Origin: Pseudomonas putida
GTDB taxonomy: Bacteria; Pseudomonadota; Gammaproteobacteria; Pseudomonadales; Pseudomonadaceae
Reading direction: 5' to 3'
Assembly: GCF_001636055.1 (NCBI RefSeq)
Contig: NZ_CP011789.1
Span: forward strand, 1,054,001-1,118,000
Length of the DNA stretch: 64,000 bases
Shown here in pieces: positions 47,733 through 55,985 of the stretch. Both the position numbers and the translations under genes were made by a program. How positions within the stretch are numbered: position 1 is the first letter of the stretch; every line of letters begins with the position of its first letter. A model generated the notes under the pieces. The model ran no database searches. It saw nothing but the letters and a program-made list of their open reading frames with translations, and was not told the origin of the DNA.

Positions 47733-48863
47733 ATGTCCAGCCAGACCGCGTTGCTTGACGCCCATTACATGGCCCGTGCCCTGGAACTGGCCCGCAAGGG
47801 CCTGTACACCACCCACCCCAACCCGCGGGTGGGCTGCGTGATCGTTCGCGACGGCGAAGTGGTCGGCGAGGGCTGGCATGTGCGTGCCGGCGAGCCGCAT
47901 GCCGAAGTGCATGCCCTGCGCCAGGCCGGTGAGCGTGCGCGTGGCGCCTGCGCCTACGTCACCCTCGAGCCCTGCAGCCACCATGGCCGCACGCCACCGT
48001 GCGCCGAGGCGCTGGTCAAAGCAGGTGTGGCGCGGGTGGTGGCGGCGATGCAAGACCCCAACCCGCAGGTGGCCGGGCGTGGCCTGGGTCGGCTAGCCGA
48101 AGCCGGTATCGAGGTTGCCAGTGGCGTGCTCGAGGCCGAAGCCCGCGCGCTCAACCCGGGCTTTCTCAAGCGTATGGAGCATGGGCTGCCATTCGTTCGT
48201 GCCAAGCTGGCGATGAGCCTGGACGGCCGCACTGCCATGGCCAGCGGCGAGAGCCAGTGGATTACCGGCCCCGCTGCGCGCGCCGCGGTACAGCGCCTGC
48301 GCGCCCGCTCCAGCGTGGTGCTGACCAGCGCCCAGAGCGTGCTGGCCGACAACGCGCGGATGACCGTGCGCGCCGCCGAGCTTGGCCTGGACGACGAAAT
48401 GACTGCGCTGGCCGTGTCGCGCCCGCCGCTGCGGGTGTTGATCGATGGCCGTCTGCGCCTGCCGCTGGACGCCCCGTTCTTTCAGGCCGGTCCGGCGCTG
48501 GTGGTCACCGCCGCCGCGCAGGACCCGCGCTACGCCGCCGCCGGCCACGAGTTGCTGGTGCTGCCCGGCAGCGATGGCCAGGTCGACTTGCCTGCGCTGC
48601 TGCGCCTGCTGGCCGAGCGCGGTGCCAGCGAGGTCCTGCTCGAAGCGGGCGCCGGTCTGGTCGGCGCCTTCGCTCGCCACGGCCTGATCGACGAATACCA
48701 GCTGTTCGTCGCCGGCACTTTCCTCGGTTCCCAGGCCCGCCCGTTGCTGGAGTGGCCGCTGGAGCACATGAGCGAAGCGCCGCGGCTAAAGATCATCGAA
48801 ATGCGCGCCGTGGGCGATGACTGGCGAGTCACGGCCATCCCCTTGCCCGCGCCCGGCGTATAA
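47733..48863 (+). CDS. ribD: bifunctional riboflavin deaminase/reductase RibD
   Basis: 376-residue enzyme carrying out the second and third steps of riboflavin synthesis. The N-terminal deaminase (about 1-150) has zinc site HAEVHALRQAG and PCSHHGRTPPCAEAL. The C-terminal NADPH-dependent reductase domain starts near FVRAKLAMSLDGRTAMASGESQWITG (about 153-178). Two bases after nrdR; 42 bases before riboflavin synthase. Probably one transcript runs through nusB and beyond. Confidence 0.96.
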   Translation: MSSQTALLDAHYMARALELARKGLYTTHPNPRVGCVIVRDGEVVGEGWHVRAGEPHAEVHALRQAGERARGACAYVTLEPCSHHGRTPPCAEALVKAGVARVVAAMQDPNPQVAGRGLGRLAEAGIEVASGVLEAEARALNPGFLKRMEHGLPFVRAKLAMSLDGRTAMASGESQWITGPAARAAVQRLRARSSVVLTSAQSVLADNARMTVRAAELGLDDEMTALAVSRPPLRVLIDGRLRLPLDAPFFQAGPALVVTAAAQDPRYAAAGHELLVLPGSDGQVDLPALLRLLAERGASEVLLEAGAGLVGAFARHGLIDEYQLFVAGTFLGSQARPLLEWPLEHMSEAPRLKIIEMRAVGDDWRVTAIPLPAPGV

Positions 48864-48905
48864 TGCCGGGCTTGCTTCGCGCAGCCCGTACCTGAGGAGA
48901 ACACC

Positions 48906-49571
48906 ATGTTCACCGGCATCATCGAATCCATCGGCACCATTCGCAGCATGACCCCCAAGGGCGGTGACGTGCGCGTCTACGTCGAAACCGGCAAGCTCGA
49001 CCTGGGCGACGTCAAGCTCGGCGACAGTATCGCGGTCAACGGCGTGTGCCTGACCGCCGTGGAACTGCCAGGCGATGGCTTCTGGGCCGACGTCAGCGTC
49101 GAGACCCTCAAGCGCACCGCGATGGTCGAGCTCAAGAGCGGCAGCCGCGTCAATCTCGAAAAGGCCCTGACCCCCACCACCCGCCTGGGCGGCCACCTGG
49201 TCAGCGGCCATGTCGACGGTGTCGGCGAAATCGTCTCGCGCAGCGATAACGCCCGCGCCATCCAGTTCCGCGTACGCGCCCCGAAAGAGCTGGCCAAGTA
49301 CATTGCCCACAAGGGCTCGATCACCGTCGATGGCACCAGCCTGACGGTCAATGAGGTCGATGGCGCTGAGTTCGAGCTGACCATCGTCCCGCACACCCTG
49401 TCCGAAACCATCATGGCCGACTACCGTGCAGGTCGTCGGGTGAACCTTGAGGTCGACCTGCTGGCCCGTTACCTGGAGCGTCTGCTGCTGGGCGACAAGG
49501 CCGCCGAGCCGAGCAAAGGCAGTGGCATCACCGAAAGCTTCCTGGCCGCCAACGGCTTCTTGAAATCCTGA
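48906..49571 (+). CDS. ribE: riboflavin synthase alpha chain
   Basis: 221-residue enzyme that dismutates two 6,7-dimethyl-8-ribityllumazine molecules to riboflavin. Two lumazine-binding repeats are visible: MFTGIIESIGTIRSM...NGVCLTAVEL and GHLVSGHVDGVGEIVSRS...DGTSLTVNEV. The start is preceded by GAGGAGAAC. No FMN riboswitch-like sequence fits in the 42 bp gap from ribD. Confidence 0.97.
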   Translation: MFTGIIESIGTIRSMTPKGGDVRVYVETGKLDLGDVKLGDSIAVNGVCLTAVELPGDGFWADVSVETLKRTAMVELKSGSRVNLEKALTPTTRLGGHLVSGHVDGVGEIVSRSDNARAIQFRVRAPKELAKYIAHKGSITVDGTSLTVNEVDGAEFELTIVPHTLSETIMADYRAGRRVNLEVDLLARYLERLLLGDKAAEPSKGSGITESFLAANGFLKS

Positions 49572-49589
49572 TTGAGAAGGGGGTGCCGC

Positions 49590-50681
49590 GTGGCGCTCAA
49601 CAGCATCGAAGAACTGGTCGAAGACATCCGCCAGGGCAAAATGGTCATCCTCATGGATGACGAAGACCGCGAAAACGAAGGCGACATCATCATGGCAGCC
49701 GAGTGCTGCCTGCCCGAGCACATCAACTTCATGGCCAAGCACGCCCGTGGCCTGATCTGCATGCCGATGACCCGCGAGCGCTGCGAAACGCTCAAGCTGC
49801 CGCTGATGGCGCCGCGCAACGGCTCCGGCTTCGGCACCAAGTTCACCGTGTCGATCGAGGCCGCCGAGGGCGTCACCACCGGCATCTCCGCCGCTGACCG
49901 CGCCCGCACCGTGCAGGCTGCCGCCGCGAAGGACGCCAAGGCCGAGGACATCGTCAGCCCTGGCCACATCTTCCCGCTGATGGCCCAGCCTGGCGGCACC
50001 CTGGCCCGCGCCGGCCACACCGAAGCGGCCTGCGACCTGGCGCGCATGGCCGGTTTCGAGCCGAGTGGCGTCATCTGCGAAGTGATGAACGACGACGGCA
50101 CCATGTCGCGCCGCGCCGAGCTGGAAGTGTTCGCCGCCGAGCACAACCTCAAGATCGGCACCATCGCCGACCTAATCCACTACCGCATGATCCACGAGCG
50201 CACCGTGCAGCGCGTCTCCGAACAGCCGGTCGAAAGCGAGCTGGGCCAGTTCAACCTGGTCACCTACCGTGACTCGGTGGAAGGCGACGTGCACATGGCG
50301 CTGACGCTGGGCAAGATCTGCGCCGAAGAGCCGACCCTGGTGCGTGTGCACAACATGGATCCGCTGCGTGACCTGCTGCTGGTCAAGCAGCCGGGCCGTT
50401 GGAGCCTGCGCGCGGCCATGGCCGCAGTGGCCGAGGCCGGCAGCGGCGTGGTGCTGCTGCTGGGTCACCCGCTGGACGGCGATGTGCTGCTGGCGCATAT
50501 CCGCGAAAGCGCGGGCGATGTGCAGGCCAAGGTGCCGAGCACCTACAGCACCGTGGGTGCCGGTTCGCAGATCCTGCGCGACCTCGGTGTGCGCAAGATG
50601 CGCCTGATGAGCTCGCCGATGAAGTTCAACGCGATATCCGGATTCGATCTGGAAGTTGTAGAATACGTGCCCTCCGAGTGA
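49590..50681 (+). CDS. ribBA: DHBP synthase RibB with degenerate GTP cyclohydrolase II half
   Basis: 363 residues. The N-terminal half (1 to about 205) is an intact 3,4-dihydroxy-2-butanone-4-phosphate synthase: MDDEDRENEGDIIMAAE, FMAKHARGLICMPM, PGHIFPLMA and GHTEAACDL. The C-terminal half has the cyclohydrolase-II fold length but lacks its zinc cysteines and the RQEGRG motif; compare the intact RibA at 54143. So it probably supplies only the DHBP activity. The start is GTG 49590 with GAAGGGGG ahead, not the in-frame codon at 49572 inside the preceding gene's edge. Confidence 0.93.
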   Translation: MALNSIEELVEDIRQGKMVILMDDEDRENEGDIIMAAECCLPEHINFMAKHARGLICMPMTRERCETLKLPLMAPRNGSGFGTKFTVSIEAAEGVTTGISAADRARTVQAAAAKDAKAEDIVSPGHIFPLMAQPGGTLARAGHTEAACDLARMAGFEPSGVICEVMNDDGTMSRRAELEVFAAEHNLKIGTIADLIHYRMIHERTVQRVSEQPVESELGQFNLVTYRDSVEGDVHMALTLGKICAEEPTLVRVHNMDPLRDLLLVKQPGRWSLRAAMAAVAEAGSGVVLLLGHPLDGDVLLAHIRESAGDVQAKVPSTYSTVGAGSQILRDLGVRKMRLMSSPMKFNAISGFDLEVVEYVPSE

Positions 50682-50773
50682 CACAGGTGCGCCAGCATTG
50701 TCCTGGCGCTCGTGTCCGAACCCTCCCGAAGGCCGCCTGGTGCGGCCTCGCTCTTTAATATGAGAATACCGGA

Positions 50774-51250
50774 ATGACCCTGAAGACCATCGAAGGTACC
50801 TTCATCGCCCCCAAAGGTCGCTATGCTTTGGTGGTTGGCCGCTTCAACAGCTTCGTCGTCGAAAGCCTGGTGAGCGGTGCCGTCGATGCCCTGGTTCGCC
50901 ATGGCGTCAGCGAAAGCGACATCACCATCATCCGTGCCCCGGGTGCCTTCGAGATCCCGCTGGTGGCACAGAAAGTCGCCCAGCAAGGCGACTACAGCGC
51001 GATCATCGCCCTGGGTGCAGTGATCCGTGGCGGTACCCCGCACTTCGAATACGTGGCGGGCGAATGCACCAAGGGCCTGGCCCAGGTGTCCATGGAGTTC
51101 GGCGTTCCGGTATCCTTCGGCGTGCTGACCGTCGACTCCATCGAGCAAGCCATCGAGCGTTCCGGCACCAAAGCCGGTAACAAAGGTGCCGAAGCTGCCC
51201 TGTCCGCCCTGGAAATGGTCAGCCTGCTGGCGCAGTTGGAGGCCAAGTGA
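50774..51250 (+). CDS. ribH: 6,7-dimethyl-8-ribityllumazine synthase
   Basis: 158-residue lumazine synthase joining DHBP with the RibD product. Motifs are [21 protein letters not shown] (about 20-40), [13 protein letters not shown] (about 56-68), the catalytic-loop [17 protein letters not shown] and the C-terminal [15 protein letters not shown]. An SD-like GGAATG region precedes the ATG. Overlaps nusB by four bases. Confidence 0.97.
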   Translation: MTLKTIEGTFIAPKGRYALVVGRFNSFVVESLVSGAVDALVRHGVSESDITIIRAPGAFEIPLVAQKVAQQGDYSAIIALGAVIRGGTPHFEYVAGECTKGLAQVSMEFGVPVSFGVLTVDSIEQAIERSGTKAGNKGAEAALSALEMVSLLAQLEAK

Positions 51251-51747
51251 TTAGCGACGACAGCGATCGTTTCAACCCGCGCGATCCAAAACCTGCGGAT
51301 GCCGGCAAGCCCTCCAAGAGTGCCAAGCGTCGCGAAGCCCGCAAGCTCGCCACGCAAGCGCTCTACCAGTGGCACATGGCGCAGCATTCGCTGAACGAGA
51401 TCGAGGCTCAGTTCCGGGTCGATAACGATTTCTCCGATGTCGACGGTGCCTATTTCCGTGAAATCCTCCACGGGGTTCCGGCAATCAAGGGCGAAATCGA
51501 CAGCGCACTCAGCCCTTGCCTGGACCTGGCACTGGACGAACTCGACCCGGTCGAGCTGGCCGTGCTGCGTCTGTCCACCTGGGAGTTCATCAAGCGCGTC
51601 GACGTACCGTACCGCGTGGTGATCAACGAAGGCGTGGAGCTGGCCAAGGTCTTCGGTGCCACCGATGGCCACAAGTTCGTCAACGGTGTGCTCGACAAGC
51701 TCGCGCCCAACCTGCGCGAAGCTGAAGTCAAGGCCAACAAGCGCTGA
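51247..51747 (+). CDS. nusB: transcription antitermination factor NusB
   Basis: 166-residue helical protein that binds boxA RNA with S10 in rRNA antitermination. Landmarks are [18 protein letters not shown] and the C-terminal [32 protein letters not shown]. The start is GTG 51247 overlapping the ribH stop (GTGA), so translation is coupled. The ribH-nusB-thiL order is standard. Confidence 0.97.
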   Translation: MISDDSDRFNPRDPKPADAGKPSKSAKRREARKLATQALYQWHMAQHSLNEIEAQFRVDNDFSDVDGAYFREILHGVPAIKGEIDSALSPCLDLALDELDPVELAVLRLSTWEFIKRVDVPYRVVINEGVELAKVFGATDGHKFVNGVLDKLAPNLREAEVKANKR

Positions 51748-51765
51748 TCGCGGCGCTGACGAGCC

Positions 51766-52734
51766 ATGGGTGAGTTCGAGCTGATCCGTCACTTCTTTGC
51801 CGCCGCGCCTTGTGCGCAGGGCGGTAACGGCGTGGCCCTGGGGATCGGTGACGATTGCGCCCTGCTGGAGCTGCCGGCCGGCGAACAGCTGGCAGTCTCC
51901 ACCGACACGCTGGTCGCAGGTGTGCACTTCCCGGCAGTCTGCGACCCCTCGCTGCTCGGCCAGCGCTCGTTGGCCGTGGCCGCGAGCGACCTGGCGGCCA
52001 TGGGCGCGACTGCCATCGGCTTCACCCTGGCCCTGACCTTGCCGGAGGTCAGCGCGGATTGGCTGCAAGCCTATGCCCAAGGTCTGCAGCGCATGGCCCA
52101 CCGCTGTCGCATGAGCCTGATCGGCGGCGACACCACCCGCGGCCCCCTGAGCATAACCGTCACCGTGTTTGGCCGGGTTCCGGCCGGGCAGGCCTTGCGC
52201 CGTGACGGTGCCAGGCCGGGCGACCTGCTGTGTGTCGGCGGCAACCTGGGCAACGCCGCAGGGGCCTTGCCGCTGGTGTTGGGCGAGCGCCAGGCGCCGG
52301 CTGAACAGGCCCAGGCGCTGCTTGCGCAGTACTGGTCGCCGATGCCGCAGCTCACCTTGGGCGAGCTGCTGCGTGGCCATGCCACGGCGGCGCTGGACGT
52401 TTCCGACGGCCTGCTTGCGGACTGCGGTCATATCGCCCGGGCCTCGGGCGTCGCCCTCGAAGTGAACCAGCATCAGGTTCCGGTATCTACCGAACTGGAG
52501 GCTTTCCTCGGGCGTGACGCTGCCGCGCACGCGGCGCTCACCGGCGGCGACGACTATGTGCTGGCCTTCACCATCCCCGCCGCGCAACACCAGGCATTGC
52601 AGCTGCCGGGGTTCATCCATGTCCATGTCATCGGCCGCGTCCTGGACGGGCAGGGCGTCACGCTGCGTGATCGCCAGGGTCGTGACATCACCCCCACGCA
52701 ACGGGGCTATCAACATTTCAGGGAGACACCGTGA
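51766..52734 (+). CDS. thiL: thiamine-monophosphate kinase
   Basis: 322-residue ATP-dependent kinase forming thiamine diphosphate. AIR-synthase-like fold motifs are LGIGDDCALLE, STDTLVAGVHFP, AASDLAAMGA near residues 69-78, GGDTTRGPL and LDVSDGLLADCGHIA. The ATG at 51766 is followed by the family-typical GEFELIRHFF. It overlaps pgpA by four bases. Confidence 0.96.
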   Translation: MGEFELIRHFFAAAPCAQGGNGVALGIGDDCALLELPAGEQLAVSTDTLVAGVHFPAVCDPSLLGQRSLAVAASDLAAMGATAIGFTLALTLPEVSADWLQAYAQGLQRMAHRCRMSLIGGDTTRGPLSITVTVFGRVPAGQALRRDGARPGDLLCVGGNLGNAAGALPLVLGERQAPAEQAQALLAQYWSPMPQLTLGELLRGHATAALDVSDGLLADCGHIARASGVALEVNQHQVPVSTELEAFLGRDAAAHAALTGGDDYVLAFTIPAAQHQALQLPGFIHVHVIGRVLDGQGVTLRDRQGRDITPTQRGYQHFRETP

Positions 52735-53234
52735 CCGACCACCCCAATCAGGTGCCTGCGGAGTTCGTTCCGCCTTCGGTCTGGCGCAATCCATGGCACT
52801 TCATCGCGTTCGGCTTCGGCTCCGGTACCTTGCCCAAGGCGCCGGGCACCTGGGGCTCGCTGGTGGCGCTGCCGTTCATCCCGCTGTGGCAGATGCTGCC
52901 GGATTGGGGCTACTGGCTGCTGCTGGGAATCACCATGCTGTTCGGCTTCTGGCTGTGCGGCAAGGTGGCGAATGACTTGCGCGTGCACGATCATGAAGGC
53001 ATCGTCTGGGACGAGATGGTCGGCATGTGGATCACCTTGTGGCTGGTGCCCGAAGGTTGGCAGTGGCTGCTCGCAGGGTTCCTGATGTTCCGCTTCTTCG
53101 ACATCCTCAAGCCTTGGCCGATCCGCTGGATCGACCGCCATGTGCACGGCGGTGTCGGCATCATGCTCGACGATATCCTGGCCGGCGTGTTTGCCTGGCT
53201 GGGCATGCAGGTACTGGTTTGGGCGGTAGCCTGA
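52731..53234 (+). CDS. pgpA: phosphatidylglycerophosphatase A
   Basis: 167-residue inner-membrane phosphatase making phosphatidylglycerol. The motif GFGSGTLPKAPGTWGSLVALP is at about 24-44, DHEGIVWDEMVGMWITL at about 85-101 carries acidic residues, and RFFDILKPWPIRWID is near the C-terminus. Start codon GTG 52731 (GTGA overlap with thiL). The usual neighbour of thiL. Confidence 0.95.
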   Translation: MTDHPNQVPAEFVPPSVWRNPWHFIAFGFGSGTLPKAPGTWGSLVALPFIPLWQMLPDWGYWLLLGITMLFGFWLCGKVANDLRVHDHEGIVWDEMVGMWITLWLVPEGWQWLLAGFLMFRFFDILKPWPIRWIDRHVHGGVGIMLDDILAGVFAWLGMQVLVWAVA

Positions 53235-53250
53235 TACAGGGAGCGGGTCG

Positions 53251-53994
53251 ATGGCCATACGGACTGTGCTACTGGCGCTGATACTGGTTTTCCTGCCCTG
53301 GAGTGCCGGGGCCGCCGAGCTGCCGAAGCAGGTGCGGCTGGTCAGCGAGGAGTGGATCGACTACACCAACGCCGATGGCAGCGGGGTTGCCTGGGATGTG
53401 CTGCGCAAGGTGTTCGAACCGGCCGGGGTGAAGGTCGAGGTAACGAGCGCGCCTTACAGCCGTGCAGTCGGGCTGGTCAAGCGCGGCGAGGCCGACGCCT
53501 GGGTGGGTTCGTACAAGCAGGAGAACGACGACAACCTCTACCCGCGCTGGCACTTCGATATGGACCATATCTATGCATTGGGGCTTGCCAGCAAGCCGGT
53601 TCCGACGCTGAACAGCGTCGGCGAGTACCGCCTGGCGTGGGTGCGCGGCTATGACTACCAGAGCTACCTGCCCGATGTGAAAAACTTCCGCGAGATCCAG
53701 CGCCGCGAAGGCATCCTGCCGATGCTGGAGCATGACCGGGTGGATTTCTATATCGATGCCGAAACCGAAGTGGATTACGTGCTGCACCAGGCCAGCAAGC
53801 CGCAGGACTTCCGCCGCACCCACATCGCTGAGCTGCCGCTGTACCTGGCCTTTACCCGCAGCGATCAAGGCAAGGCCCTGCGCGACCTGTTCGACCAGCG
53901 CATGGAGAAGCTGGTACGCAGTGGCGAGCTGCGCTCGATCTTCGAACGCTGGAAGCAGCCGTACCCGTTCGCTTCCGACAGCCAGCCGCATTGA
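53251..53994 (+). CDS. periplasmic solute-binding-like protein (SBP family 3)
   Basis: 247 residues. Signal peptide MAIRTVLLALILVFLPWSAGAAE (cleavage near 22), then a PBP2-type fold: VRLVSEEWIDYTNADGSGVAWDVLRKVFEPAGVKVEVTSAPYSRAVGLVKRGEADAWVGSY and a C-terminal LYLAFTRSDQGKALRDLFDQRME. No permease or ATPase gene is adjacent, so it may be an orphan sensor or binding protein. 16 bp after pgpA, possibly on the same transcript. Confidence 0.75.
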   Translation: MAIRTVLLALILVFLPWSAGAAELPKQVRLVSEEWIDYTNADGSGVAWDVLRKVFEPAGVKVEVTSAPYSRAVGLVKRGEADAWVGSYKQENDDNLYPRWHFDMDHIYALGLASKPVPTLNSVGEYRLAWVRGYDYQSYLPDVKNFREIQRREGILPMLEHDRVDFYIDAETEVDYVLHQASKPQDFRRTHIAELPLYLAFTRSDQGKALRDLFDQRMEKLVRSGELRSIFERWKQPYPFASDSQPH

Positions 53995-54142
53995 TCGCCG
54001 AGGCTCCGACCACGGGGGCGTATCTGGCGAGCCTATGCATCGAACTTTTCGATCTTAGGCCGCGAGATTCAGCCTGCGCATGCCCGCTGGGCTGCTGATA
54101 CAATCTGGCCCATTGAAATTTCCTACTTATCAGGAGCACAAC

Positions 54143-54760
54143 GTGCCCGTCGTCTTTGTTGCCGCCTCCAAACTCCCAACGCCCTTTGCGACATTCACCA
54201 TGCACGGCTTTCTCGACGAAGCCACCGGCCGCGAGCATGTGGTGCTCAGCCTGGGTGATATCGCCGACGGTGAACCGGTGCTCGGGCGTCTGCACTCCGA
54301 ATGCCTGACCGGCGACGCTCTGTTCAGCCAGCGTTGCGACTGCGGCTCTCAACTGGAAGCCGCGCTGCAGGCCATCGCCCGTGAAGGTCGTGGCGTGCTG
54401 CTGTACCTGCGTCAGGAAGGTCGAGGCATCGGCCTGTTGAACAAGATCCGCGCCTATGAGCTGCAGGATGGCGGTGCCGATACCGTCGAGGCCAACGAGC
54501 GCCTGGGCTTTGCGGCCGACCAGCGAGACTACGCCATGTGCCTGCCGATGCTCGAGCACCTGGGCGTCAAGTCGCTGCGCCTGATGACCAATAACCCACG
54601 CAAGGTCAAAGCCCTGACCGACATGAACATCGTGGTTGCCGAACGCGTGCCGCTGCACACTGGCCACAACCCGCACAACCGCCTGTACCTGGCGACCAAG
54701 GCCGACAAGCTCGGTCACATGATGGGCAACCGTCACCAGGGCGAGGCGCCCCAGGCGTGA
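54143..54760 (+). CDS. ribA: GTP cyclohydrolase II
   Basis: 205-residue enzyme for the first step of riboflavin synthesis. Zinc ligands are in [22 protein letters not shown] and the catalytic region is [15 protein letters not shown]. The start is GTG 54143 with CAGGAG ahead ([14 protein letters not shown]); the frame extends upstream to 54080 but without family similarity. A TACAAT -10 candidate is at 54099-54104. It supplies the activity apparently lost from the C-terminal half of the ribBA product. Confidence 0.96.
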   Translation: MPVVFVAASKLPTPFATFTMHGFLDEATGREHVVLSLGDIADGEPVLGRLHSECLTGDALFSQRCDCGSQLEAALQAIAREGRGVLLYLRQEGRGIGLLNKIRAYELQDGGADTVEANERLGFAADQRDYAMCLPMLEHLGVKSLRLMTNNPRKVKALTDMNIVVAERVPLHTGHNPHNRLYLATKADKLGHMMGNRHQGEAPQA

Positions 54761-55176
54761 CCCGTGGCCAGGTGAAGCGGCGCCTGGCGCTGGCCTGGTG
54801 GCAGTATCTGGCTGTCGGGCTGGTGCCGCTACCGGTCATGGCCTGGGCCTTTGGGGGCAGTGAAGCGCTGATTCCGGTGCTGGCGATGCCACTGTTCATT
54901 GCCGGTGCCGCCACCATGTTTCTCAGCCTGCCGCGCTTCGGTGCCTACAAACGAGCGCTGATCGCCACCTCGAAAGTGCTCGACACCCCCGAAGAGCCCG
55001 CCGCCTGGATCGAACTGGCGCGGGTTCGTCGCCTGGCCATGACCTACGCCTGCTTCCCGGCCTGGATCGCCGCGCTCTCGGTGCTGGTGGGGCTGGAGGC
55101 GGTGCCTCAGGTGCTGTTGGCGTTGTCCACCGTGGTGCTGCTCTACCTTTACCGCATCCCGCGCCAACTGGGCTGA
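54757..55176 (+). CDS. hypothetical inner-membrane protein
   Basis: 139 residues, not assigned to a family. Three or four hydrophobic stretches at about 14-33, 38-57, 95-113 and 118-133, with a basic N-terminus (TRGQVKRRL). The start GTG 54757 overlaps the ribA stop (GTGA) and the stop overlaps the btuF ATG by one base, so it is wedged into a ribA-btuF unit. A link to either flavin or cobalamin transport is possible but unproven. Confidence 0.65.
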   Translation: MTRGQVKRRLALAWWQYLAVGLVPLPVMAWAFGGSEALIPVLAMPLFIAGAATMFLSLPRFGAYKRALIATSKVLDTPEEPAAWIELARVRRLAMTYACFPAWIAALSVLVGLEAVPQVLLALSTVVLLYLYRIPRQLG

Positions 55177-55985
55177 TGCGCGCCTTTTTCGTTGCCGTGC
55201 TGCTGTCGATCGGTGCATTTGCCGAGGCTGGGCCGCGCGTGATCAGCCTCGGGCCGTCGATGACCGAGATCGTCCTGGAGCTTGAAGCGGACGATTTGCT
55301 GGTGGGCGTGCTCGACAGCGGCGAGCGGCCGCAGCGTCTGAAGGATCTGCCATCGGTCGGGCGCTACGGGCAACTGGACATGGAGCACCTGCTGGCGCTC
55401 AAGCCCGACCTGCTGCTGCTCTGGCCCGGCAGCGTGCCTCCGGCCCAGCGCGACCAGTTGCGTCAGCTGGGGATTGCCACGTTCAGCAGCGAGCCCCACG
55501 ACCTTGAGCAACTGATCGAGCAGATCCAGGCCATCGCCGTGCGCCTGGGGCGTGCCGAGCAGGGGCAGCGCTACGCTGAGAGGCTGCGCGAGCGCCTGAC
55601 CGAACTGCGCGAGCGCTATCGCCGCGAACAGCCACTCAAGGTGTTCTATCAGGTCTGGGATCAGCCGTTGTACACCCTGGGTGGCCGTCAGGTGGTGAGT
55701 GATGCACTGGCGGTCTGTGGGGCGCGCAACGTCTTTGCCGACCTTGAGCAGCCTGCGCCGCAGGTGAGCGTCGAGTCGGTGCTGGCGCGCGACCCTGATG
55801 TGATCCTGGCCGGCGACGCTGCGCAGTTGGCTGGTTGGAAGGCCTGGCCAAAGCTCAGCGCCGTTGCCGGTGGGCACCTGCTGGTGGTGCCCGACAAGGG
55901 CCTGGAGCGCCCCAGCGGACAAATGATCGAAGCGACGGCGCGCCTGTGTGCGCTGCTGGCGTCTACAGCGCCGGTGTCCAGGTAA
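55176..55985 (+). CDS. btuF: cobalamin-binding periplasmic protein BtuF
   Basis: 269 residues. Short signal peptide ([19 protein letters not shown]), then RVISLGPSMTEIVLELEADDLLVGVLDSGERP, the class III binding-protein start typical of BtuF; LKPDLLLLWPGSVPPAQRDQLRQLGI and the C-terminal VLARDPDVILAGD follow. It delivers vitamin B12 to an inner-membrane ABC importer not seen in this window. Its 3' end overlaps the convergent btuB gene by 23 bases. Confidence 0.85.
   Translation: MRAFFVAVLLSIGAFAEAGPRVISLGPSMTEIVLELEADDLLVGVLDSGERPQRLKDLPSVGRYGQLDMEHLLALKPDLLLLWPGSVPPAQRDQLRQLGIATFSSEPHDLEQLIEQIQAIAVRLGRAEQGQRYAERLRERLTELRERYRREQPLKVFYQVWDQPLYTLGGRQVVSDALAVCGARNVFADLEQPAPQVSVESVLARDPDVILAGDAAQLAGWKAWPKLSAVAGGHLLVVPDKGLERPSGQMIEATARLCALLASTAPVSR

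Noticed and set aside
48864..49589. FMN riboswitch in the riboflavin cluster
   Set aside because: The gaps before ribE (42 bp) and ribBA (18 bp) are too short, and no RFN-type conserved blocks were seen before ribD or ribA.
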